A DNA stretch of 64,000 bases from Diplosphaera chodatii (taxonomy: Eukaryota > Chlorophyta > Trebouxiophyceae > Prasiolales > Stichococcaceae). Of this stretch, positions 11,471-20,555 are shown piece by piece. Under the pieces are notes generated by a model. That model did no database searches. It was not told the origin of the DNA and was given only the letters and a program-made list of their open reading frames with translations. The stretch is from positions 558,001 to 622,000 of the forward strand of contig JAALGY010000035.1 in NCBI GenBank assembly GCA_032358165.1, read 5' to 3'. Numbering within the stretch: the first letter of the stretch is position 1; the number at the start of each line of letters is the position of its first letter. The translations under genes were made by a program, and so were the position numbers.

Positions 11471-14400
11471 ATGCAATTGAACCACATTGGGGACGATCTG
11501 CTCTCAGAGATCTTCAGGAGACTACTGTCTTTACGTGACAGGTGAGCAGCTCCATGCACAGCAAGTCGCACTCTTCAATGCGCTGACGATATCATTGGTC
11601 TATCAGTATACTTCTGCATGCTTGCGCGCAGGGCACGCCTTGCGTCTGTCTGTCGCCACTGGCGCAAGCTTTCAACAGCCACCCATGCAGCGATCGTCTG
11701 GAAGAACGTCTGGATCGATGAGTCTGACATCGGCGTCGAGATGACCGAAAAGTATGCAAGCATGGTGCGCTGGTGTGGTGCCCGTGGCTGCCACATCAGG
11801 GAGCTGCACCTTCGAGTGGGATACATCAATCCGGAGGTGCGCAGGCGCGCTGATTTGCATAAATTCTTGAGCTTCAAACATGCCCTACAATGAACAATCT
11901 GAACACTTGCACACCTTACCAGGCCTGCCAACGATGGTCCTGAGCCACACTGCATGCGCCTGAACACTTGCAGAATGGAGTTCCTGATCCCACCGACAGC
12001 CGTCCTCTCATTGAACTTGCCGGCGTACTTTTTGCCAGCAGCGGCCGGCTGCAGCACCTGGACATGTTCCCACACTTTGGCCTCTCCTACGCCCAGCTGC
12101 CATGCAAACTGATTGACATGATATCCCAAGTATCAGGCCTTCAGCAACTGACTATGGTACTTCCTGAGAACCGCGACATCAGGACGCTCGCAAAATCCAT
12201 CGGCAGCCTGCAGCAGCTGAAGGTACTTGCCCTCGCCTTGCGGCTGCTGTACATGCGGTGATTGGATAGCCTTCACGAGCTGGTGCAGGGTGCAGCTGTT
12301 CTGGTCATTTTGCCAGGTTGCCAGAGTCCTGGCCAAGACCCTTTCTTATTTCTTACTTTCTTAGTCTTCTTTGCTTTCCTAGCTCTCACCAACTGTAATT
12401 CTTCTAAGTGCTGAGCCACTGACCAGCCACACCCCTGGGCCCCCTTTTCTTCTTCTTCTTCTTCCTAGCATTTTCGCACCGAACATTTTCTAAGTGCTGG
12501 CACACTGACCAGCCACACCCCTGGGCCCCCTTTTCTTCTTCTTCTTCTTCCTAGCATTTTCGTGCATAATATTTGCTAAGTGCTGAGCCAGTGACCAGCC
12601 ACACACCTGGGCCGCCTTTTCTTCTTCTTCTTCTTCCTAGCATTTTCGTGCATAATATTTGCTAAGTGCTGAGCCACTGACCAGCCACACCCCTGGGCCC
12701 CCTTTTCTTCTTCTTCTTCTTCCTAGCATTTTCGCACTGAATATTTTCTAAGTGCTGAGCCACTGACCAACCACACCCCTGGGCCCCCTTTTCTTCTTCT
12801 TCCTCTTCCTAGCATTTTCGCACTGAATATTTTCTAAGTGCTGGCACACTGACCAGCCACACCCCTGGGCCCCCTTTTCTTCTTCTTCTTCTTCCTAGCA
12901 TTTTCGTGCAGCATATTTTCTAAGTGCTGAGCCACTGACCAGCCCCAGCCCTGGGCCCCCGTTTCTTCTTCTTCTTCTTCCTAGCATTTTCGTGCAGCAT
13001 ATTTTCTAAGTGTTGGCACGCTGACCAGCCACACACCTGGGCCCCCTTTTCTTCTTCTTCTTCTTCCTAGTCTTGCAGGCGATGGTTTCCGGCTGCTGCC
13101 TTTAAACCCTAAACCCTAAAATCTCGTTGAAACTATCAGGCTCCGCTGACCCTACACCCTGAAATATAATGACGTCAATGGGTCAATTGTGCCGACCCTG
13201 GGTGACCTGTTGTGCCTCTAATTTCTTAGGTGTACTTGACAAACTGGGCGAAAGAGCAGGAATTTAGGGCTTGGGAACCCCCCCCCCCCCCACCCCGCCC
13301 ACACTACAGGAATACCGTGAGATGTGGGAAGATGTAACAGTAGCAAGAATCATGAGCCGGGTAATTTGTTGCCTGGGGCCGTGACATTTTCACCAGATTT
13401 CACGTTGGGCATGTACGAAGAAGAAGAAATGGAAATCTGCTGCCCAGATGTGACCAGCTGCAGCACATCCAGAAAACCACCAAGTGCTGGGCATGCAGGT
13501 AGTAAGAAGAAGAAGAAGAAATCTTGGTGCCCAGGGCTGTGAAACTTTCACCAAGTGCTGGGCAGGTAGTAAGACGAAGAAGAAGAATTCTGGTGCCCAG
13601 ATGTGACCAGCTGCAGCACATCCAGAAAACCACCAAGTGCTGGGCATGCAGGTAGTAAGAAGAAGAAGAAGAAATCTTGGTGCCCAGGGCTGTGAAACTT
13701 TCACCAAGTGCTGGGCAGGTAGTAAGACGAAGAAGAAGAATTCTGGTGCCCAGGTGTGACCAGCTGCAGCACATCCAGAAAACCACCAAGTGCTGGGCAG
13801 GTAGTAAGAAGAAGAAGAAGAATTCTGGTGCCCAGGGCTGTGAAACTTTCACCAAGTGCTGGGCAGGTAGTAAGAAGAAGAAGAAGAATTCTGGTGCCCA
13901 GGGCTGTGAAACTTTCACCAAGTGCTGGGCAGGTAGTAAGAAGAAGAAGAAGAATTCTGGTGCCCAGGTGTGACCAGCTGCAGCACATCCAGAAAACCAC
14001 CAAGTGCTGGGCAGGTAGTAAGAAGAAGAAGAAGAATTCTGGTGCCCAGGTACCAGTGTAGCTTGTTGGTGCTCAGCACTTGAACATTTTTCTGACACTA
14101 AGAACACAAAGAAGAACGTTGCAAAACTAAGATGCTAAGAATTCATACCCCCCTCTCGGCCATTACTGGGTTGCCAGACACTTGCTGAAACCATCATATA
14201 CGAAATGCTAATTGGATTGCCGACTGGGTTCTCTGCACATAGGTCGCTCACCTGGAACACCCATATCTCGAGGCTGTGGACGACACTGATGGCGAAGCAG
14301 CAGAGTCCCTCGTCGGAGCCCTGTGCAGCTGCCGGCTACTGCAAGAGCTTACACTCAAGGGCATGTGCCTGCGGTGCGCTTTGTTCTTCCGACTACAACT

Positions 14401-15741
14401 TTCTGACACTGCAGCCTACAGCTGGCTGTGCATGCATCGTGCAACTGGTTGGCAAGCTGACACTCCGATGTTCAAAGAACCAAACTGTAATGCCAGGATG
14501 TCGTCCGTTGTGCAGGCAGCTCCCAGCAGAGATGTCTACAGCCACCCGGCTGACATCCCTGGTGCTAAGTGACCCGGGTGTTGCTCAGCTCAGCGATGCA
14601 TCTGATGCACTGCCCCGCAGCCTGCAGCGACTGCGGCTCACTGAGGACTTTGATGATGACTTTGGAGGTGCAGCATCAGACAGTGAAATTGACGCAGCCA
14701 CATTGCCGTGGGGCTTGTTTGGCCTGGTGTGCCTGCAGCAGCTACAAGTTACGGTTCGCAGCTGGAATCCGCCGTTCATGCCGACGAGGTGAGCATGTCG
14801 ACTTATTCTGAGCAAGCTTACTGTCCACCAAAAATGCTGGTGTTACAGGAGTTGAAACAGCATGCATCTCCCACTGAACATCGAGCTTTCAGTGCAGGCT
14901 GACGAGCCTTCGACTTGAGGTGCCGGCGAGCCATGACGATCTATTTGACGATGACATCTTTTTCTACTGGGGGATATCTGAGCTGCTGTATCTTGAGGAG
15001 CTGCACCTCAAGGGGTTCTCTGAGCATACCTTGTGGCCAGAAGAAATGGCCAATGCCCTGCAGCCGCTGGTTCGTCTGCGAGCGCTGGCAAGTCATGACA
15101 CGCAGACCTTCTTCAATGCTCATAACTCGATGACAATGCAGAGTGACTGTCAGCTGCTCTGTTGCCCGATGGCATGGCCAGCAACACTCAACTCTTTGCA
15201 GAGCTTACCCGCCAGCGACTGTCGGCTGTTACCGGAAAGTCGGGAAAAATTGCTGCCACTTATGTTGCAGGGATTTGACACATGCGGCCTGACTGAGTCC
15301 CCTGCCGTGGCGATCATGTCGCAGTTGACCCTGCTGAGCCTGCGCGACTGCCGCCTTACCTTGCTGGCAGATGCGCTGCCGGCAGATGCTGCGCAGAACC
15401 TGCGGGTGCTGGACCTCAGCGGGAACCCTCTGGGCCGGCCGCCAAATGGAAACACCGCCAAGTGGTCTCCCGCAAACCTCGCGGCGTTCAGCGCCGGCAA
15501 CTGGGCAAACCTGAAGATCCTGGGCATCAGGCCCCTGGCCCAAGGCAAAGTCACCCGCGGGCTGACGAACACGGTCAAGGCGCTGAAGCAGCTGCTGCAG
15601 CGGCAGGCTGCTGCTGCGCAGCCGCCACGGCCGCCGCCAGCTGTGCTGTACTCTGAGCCCATGCTATGTGGCGTGATGCACATGCCGGAGAGGCTGCTGC
15701 GACCCGCGGATGAGCTGGCGGTGATAGATGACACTCTTTAG
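11471..15741 (+). CDS. F-box/leucine-rich-repeat protein, paralogue 1 of a tandem trio
   Basis: The likely role is substrate receptor of an SCF ubiquitin ligase; the substrate is unknown. Exons by splice sites are 11471-11541, 11632-11836, 11974-12222, 14243-14373, 14516-14788, 14898-15087 and 15271-15741. Exon 1 holds the F-box start (IGDDLLSEIFRRLLSLRDR). Exon 2 completes it with RLASVCRHWRKLSTATHAAI and WCGARGCHIRELHLRV. Exons 3-7 carry leucine-rich repeats, including LQELTLKGMCL, LLYLEELHLKGF and LTLLSLRDCRLTLL followed by LRVLDLSGNPLGRPP. The C-terminal tail LLRPADELAVIDDTL is shared with the other copies. Two features are unusual: intron 3 is 2,020 nt and packed with minisatellites, and intron 6 starts with GCAAGT instead of GT. 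An upstream coding exon is possible. Confidence 0.82.
12404..13070 (+). repeat. Minisatellite array A, 86-bp unit, about 7.8 copies
   Basis: The word CTAAGTG, or its close variant, starts at 12404, 12490, 12576, 12662, 12748, 12834, 12920 and 13006, a period of exactly 86 bp with only point differences. Each unit contains GACCAGCCACAC, CCTGGGCC and a pyrimidine run ending TTCTTCTTCTTCTTCCTAG, which looks like a polypyrimidine tract plus 3' splice site on the gene's sense strand. The preceding 60 nt (12340-12403) are also pyrimidine-rich. Confidence 0.93.
13103..13120. repeat. Interstitial telomere-like repeat, CCCTAAA type
   Basis: About two and a half copies of CCCTAAA, the complement of the plant and Chlorella-type telomere repeat TTTAGGG, lie between the two minisatellite arrays. 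Confidence 0.7.
13444..14049 (+). repeat. Minisatellite array B, alternating 66/71- and 82-bp units
   Basis: The word ACCAAGTGCTGGGCA starts at 13479, 13550, 13632, 13703, 13785, 13851, 13917 and 13999, giving steps of 71, 82, 71, 82, 66, 66 and 82 bp. Two unit types alternate. One carries GGGCTGTGAAACTTTC; the other carries TGTGACCAGCTGCAGCACAT. Both contain GGGCAGGTAGTAAGAAGA or a close variant, that is a consensus-like 5' splice site (CAG|GTAGTA) followed by a GAA run. The first two 71+82 pairs form a higher-order repeat of 153 bp. Open frames across this array on both strands are by-products of its periodicity. Confidence 0.92.
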
Positions 15742-17136
15742 GGTTTTCAGTGGGCTCAAATAGCATCCGGCCTGCTGTGCTGCCACTAGCTCGGCATGCC
15801 AGAGTGGCTGAGCAGCTTGTCACCAGACCCAGCAACATGGCCGGTCGGATCAGCTTTGTGCGCAAAAATCAACAGACTTGCATGATGTGGTATGTGCTGC
15901 AGCTGCTATGTGATGTCGTGTAGGGGGCGCGGCTGCTTGTAAAGGCATACTGCTTTGGTCATTCCTTGCCCTGCTCGGTTGCTTGAAGCATTGTTCCAGG
16001 TTATATTGAGTTATACAGCCAGACATGAAAGGCATGCCTGGCAAAGGGCCTGGGCTTATAGGGTGCTTCTGTGAAGCACAATGATGACGCCTCTGCTTCC
16101 CGCCAGCCGCAAATGGCCAACCTGCTAGTGCTGTCCGAGGGCGCAGTAGCTCGACCGCATCCTTTCCCTCCTGCTCGAAATCTTCTGCAGGTTGCCTCAG
16201 GAGTGTTGCAGAGAGAGGGCATGCTGAAGGTGCAGCCGGGCATGCATGCATACCAGATGTCCTGCTGATGGTGCGACATTGTGTTGTGAATTTAGGAAGT
16301 ACATGTACATGCTACTTCCATTGGACTGTGCGTGCTTCCTTGGGAGGGTTGATATGGTGTCTACTGCCATACACAAATTTTTCAAGTGCGTTTCCGGCTA
16401 TCTCGCCATCGCCTTGATCTTCATCGAAGTCGTTGTGGCAGGAAGAGATGCAGGCCAAGGATGACAGACGTCCGCGGATTATTGTTGTTGCCTGACAATA
16501 TGACATCATCGTATCAGCAGTAGCCGTTGCTTCTGCGGCGCGCTGCTGTCAGTTGGTCAGTTGGAGCGATCATAGAAGGGATCCTAGAAAACGATATGAA
16601 GGTGTGGCAGCGCATGCTAGCTGTGCTGTTTTATATTTGATGCCGGATGCTGTATCAGAGGCCCGCCGCTCAAGCTGCCGGCCACTGCAGCAAATATGGT
16701 GCAACTTGGAGACATCTGGCATTCTCACATGACATACAGTTCTTGCCTTGCAGGCCTGGTTGACATAACATACCTGAGCTTCAACAGCATCCAGGTGCAG
16801 TACTTCCAAGTCCATGCAGTATCAATGAGCGCATCAGTCTAAATCCGACCAAGTTGTATGGCAGTGATTGGACTTGTGATATGGTGACATGCACGATCTG
16901 CGCAGACGAGGGCCCTGTCTCGAGCATGATCTGGGGCGGAACAGCATCCACAACAGCACGCTGAAGATCATGCAGCACCACCACACTCATGTACGCTGGA
17001 AATGCTGCTGCGCCAGCCTGGTCTGAATGCTGCCATGACCTTTCATTTGCTATTCATCTTAAACAGGACTGTAGGTGCAACCGAGCCCCAACATCGTTGG
17101 GATGCCTTTAATGGGTTGTCTTGCCTTCACTTGCAG
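15742..17136. other. Intergenic region between F-box/LRR paralogues 1 and 2
   Basis: No exon similar to the flanking paralogues or to another family was found. It is less GC-rich than the exons. A block at about 16983-17130 resembles the sequence just upstream of paralogue 3, sharing CACTCATGTACGCT at similar distance (about 150 nt) from the first F-box exon. It may be promoter, 5' UTR or a 5' exon. Confidence 0.45.
16985..16998 (+). promoter_or_regulatory. Conserved upstream block shared by paralogues 2 and 3
   Basis: CACTCATGTACGCT occurs here and at about 20399-20412, in both cases about 150 nt before the first F-box exon. Weaker matches follow, such as CCCAACATCGTTGGGATGCC against CCCAAACCGTTGTGATGCC. 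This shows that the duplication unit included the upstream region. Whether it is a promoter, leader or coding exon is not resolved. Confidence 0.45.
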
Positions 17137-19542
17137 ATGAACGGCCTTGGTAATGACGTGCTTGCGCAGATCTTCAGAGGTCTTCCCTGGCGCGAACGGT
17201 GAGCACAGTACGCTGTCCTCGCGCTCTAGCACGCTGACTGACCAATATGGACAACACTCAAAAGCAATCGGTTTACATCCATGCAGGGCACGCCTTGCGT
17301 CCATGTGTCGCCTTTGGCATAATGTATCAGCAGTCACACATGCAGCGGTCGTTTGGGAACAGCTCAGCATCGATGAGCCCGTTGTCGGCTTTGAGTCCCA
17401 GATCGGCCCTGACATGACCAATCGCTATGCAAGCATGGTGCGCTGGTGTGGTGCTCACAGTCGCCATATTCAGGACCTGCAAATCGTTGTCCGTCAAATA
17501 CCGCCTGCGCACGGCGCTTCGGAGGTGTGCACAATCCGCCCCTGATCGCCGAAGTACTTGAGCTTCACGCCTGCCCTGCACTTATGTGAAGCCTTCGTGA
17601 TACCTAGCCAGAGACGCATGGCATCGACAACTCTTGGCCAGTCAGGTGCATTGCTGGCTTGCAGGATGAACAGGACATCAACAGTCGGCCGCTTATTGAG
17701 TTGTGTGGCATACTGTTTGCCGGCGGCAGACAGCTGCAGCGGCTGGATGTTCACCCAGAATGCAGCGTTTGCCTGCCCGAGAAACTGGTCATTATGATTT
17801 CGTTGGCTTCAGCCATCCAGAGCCTGACTATGGTCTTACCACAGAGCCGGAACTTGTTGACGCTGGCCGGGACTGTGCGCAGCCTGCAAAGCCTCAAGGT
17901 ATACAGTTGTTCGGACTTTTACACAGCAGTTGTGCATGCCCGCGGTGTATGAACAGCCTTTGCATTGGCTAGAGCAAGTCCAGGCGTACATAGCCATTTC
18001 TGCCGGACATGTGCCGCTGTCTGTCACACAATTGCGTCAATGAACCTGGCTTCTTCTTTGTCGCACGCAGGTCGCTGACCTGGAATACGTGGGCCATGAT
18101 GTTGATGATGAGCCTGACAGCGCGGCAGCAGAGGCTTTAGTGAGAGCCATGTCCGGTTGCCCACTGCTGGAGGAGGTGAAGCTGAAGGGCCTGTACTTAC
18201 GGTGCGCCATACACTTTTTTCATTCTGCAGAACAGAACTGGCTGGCAGTACTCTGCAGGCATCCTGCATCCGGTTGGCAAGATCGCATGGTGTCCCCACA
18301 TGAACATATCTGCAACGGAGGCTTTGTTTCAATGTGTAGGCAGCTGCCTGCAGAGCTGTCGGCAGTCACGAAACTGACAACGCTGGTGCTGAGATATCCA
18401 AACCAGATTCCTCAGCCCAGCGTGCCAGCTGCTGCGCTACCTCGCAGCTTACAGCGGCTACGGCTTGCAGCAGACAACATTCATGGTCTTCGTGGACTGC
18501 CAGAGGACGGTAATGACAATGCAGCTGCAGGGGCGAGAGCCTTTGGTAGCCTAGTCCATGTGCAGCAGCTGCACATTACATTCAACAGCTGGGGTGAACA
18601 TCACTTGCCAACCAGGTAAAAATGTCGCCTGATCATAAACCCCGCTTGCCAGCATGCGCCTCGACGCGGTTGATCACAGCATGCACTTGGCACTGACGTT
18701 GCGCTTCCTGTCCAGCCTGAAATCCCTCCGGCTGGAGGCACCATACAATGATGACGAGTTTCGGGATGCTGAGTTCTTTCGGGGCGTATCGTCCCTGATG
18801 TTCCTGGAGAAGCTCCACTTCGACCACTTCAAAGAGCTGCGCATGTGGCCAAGAGAGATGGCTGCTGCACTGCACCCGCTGCGCCATCTGCGAGCCCTGG
18901 TATGTCTCAAGAAAGTCCGATCCAAACCTCATCTCAGTCTTCGGATCTCATCACCAATGCGGTGTTGCCAGGCGAGATAGTGCAGATTATGCATGGCAAT
19001 TCATGCATGGGCACCAAAGTCATACCCTCATGCAGCCTTACTTGACGCTCACAGTGTCAGCTGTGGGCTGTTCATTAGGCTCCGACTTGCTTGGCCTCCT
19101 GTTGCAGGTCTTTACCGGCTGCGGCTTGGAGGAGTCCCCTGCAACGGCCATCTTGTCCCGGCTGTCTCTCCTCAGCCTGTGCAACTGCCACCTGACCACA
19201 CTACAGGACGCGCTGCCTATCGATGCTGTGCAATCTTTACGGGTGCTGGACCTGAGTGGGAACAGCCTCGGCCAGCCGCCAGACGTATGCACGACCGAGT
19301 GGACGGCCGCAAACATTGCGGCACTCAGCGGCAATTGGGCCAAGCTGCAGGTGCTGGGCATCAGGCCCCCGGCCCACAGCGGTGTCACGAGCGGGCTGGA
19401 GGTCACTGCCGCAGCGCTAACGGAAGTGCTGCGACGGCAGGCTATCTCAGCGCAGCCGCCTCGGCTGCCTCCAGTCGTGGTGTACTCCGATGTGCACGAG
19501 GAGCTGCTGTGGCCCGCGGACGAGCTGGCAGTGGTAGAGTGA
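17137..19542 (+). CDS. F-box/leucine-rich-repeat protein, paralogue 2
   Basis: A predicted SCF substrate receptor with the same seven-exon plan as its neighbours: 17137-17198, 17287-17524, 17665-17898, 18071-18201, 18340-18615, 18653-18899 and 19108-19542. The F-box spans exons 1-2 (MNGLGNDVLAQIFRGLPWRE, then RLASMCRLWHNVSAVTHAAV). Exons 3-7 hold leucine-rich repeats such as LQRLDVHPECSV, LLEEVKLKGLYL, LMFLEKLHFDHF, LLSLCNCHLTTL and LRVLDLSGNSLGQPP. The protein ends with ELLWPADELAVVE. All introns here are short and GT-AG. The exon-1 ATG directly follows a TTGCAG acceptor-like sequence, so translation could begin in an upstream exon. Confidence 0.83.
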
Positions 19543-20555
19543 GGCATACATATCCGCCCTAGAAGCACGGGGATGAATGATGCTAATAATCAGGACATGT
19601 GTGCTGCATTATGATACGTTGTGAGCAGGTCTTGTCCGGCAAATTTTCAGGGGTCTACTAGGTAGCATGTGCAGCAGTTGAGCTCAGCCGTTGTTGTCGT
19701 TTGCAGTCATCTCCACAGGCTAGATGATGCAACAGAAGTAGTGCTGCGCAGAGGCAGCTCGGCACACTTGTACAAGTTGACTTCGGGGTGCTTTGCTCGT
19801 ACTTCGTACAGGATAGCAGCGCTGCCCGAGCCCATTGACAAGCGCGTCTGCACCAATGTGCACATGTGACGGCGATCTCTCATGCAGGAAACATCCTACT
19901 TGCTGCTGCCATACAGCAGAGATCTACAACATCATCGGCGGAAAATTGACGTAATATCTTGATGTCAGCAGCGTTGCCTTCGTTTGCAGTCAGCAAGATG
20001 CAGCAATGATATGTCTTGCAGATAGATATGGCAAGTAAGGTCATTTCGTTTCACATGATGTTCAATGCACTTCCATGCATGCTGCTTTGGTTTGCATCTG
20101 CGCTGGACATTGTGCACAACATCGCTTACATCTGTCAACGACAGTATGACGTTTGCAGGGTAGGTGACGGAGGTCCGTCGCCTGCGTGAGCTGCCACAGC
20201 ATCCAGGTGTGAGGCTGTTGAGGCCGTGCGATGCCACTCGAGCACGCATCTCACCCTCTGCAAGTTGTATGGCGCTGGCTTAGGTTGGCACATCTTGATA
20301 CACGCAGTCTGCACAGCATGATGGTCGCCTGTGATATGCAGAGCTGCGTCCAGCCCTAAAGCGTGACATAAGCATGCTCACCATGATGCAGCTCCTGCGC
20401 ACTCATGTACGCTCCCAACGCTGCATACCTAGAATCTTGCCAGACCTGCTTTAAACTTCGACATGCTCTGACGAACTGCGCCTGACACAAACTAGGTGCT
20501 TGCAACTCCCAAACCGTTGTGATGCCTCCAAACCTTGTCTCGCATGCGTCTGCAG
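19543..20555. other. Intergenic region between F-box/LRR paralogues 2 and 3
   Basis: It contains GGTCTACTAGGTAGCA at 19652-19667, repeated downstream of paralogue 3 at 23116-23131, so the duplicated block extends past the stop codon. The upstream block with CACTCATGTACGCT lies near 20399. No other gene was recognised. Confidence 0.45.

Larger units (their letters stand above)
12223..14242 (+). other. Repeat-filled intron 3 of F-box/LRR paralogue 1
   Basis: The donor is AAG|GTACTT at 12222/12223 and the acceptor is CATAG|GTCGCT at 14242/14243, both continuing the reading frame seen in the paralogues. The equivalent introns are 172 nt (17899-18070) and 154 nt (21322-21475), so this intron gained about 1.85 kb. 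It contains an 86-bp array (12404-13070), a telomere-like motif (13103-13120), a poly-C run near 13270-13300 and a 66-82-bp array (13444-14049). Confidence 0.8.

Noticed and set aside
13266..13305. Poly-C run as a possible assembly gap or transposon end.
   Set aside because: No target-site duplication or terminal repeat was seen around it; it is recorded only as part of the intron.
13400..14107. Long minus-strand open frame encoding a repetitive Ser/Phe/Tyr-rich protein.
   Set aside because: It is exactly the periodic array B read backwards; the frame stays open only because the units lack stops. It sits inside a plus-strand intron.
14920..15741. Single uninterrupted 273-residue LRR protein.
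   Set aside because: The frame joins two exons through a frame-neutral intron of F-box/LRR paralogue 1; comparison with the other copies shows the intron position.
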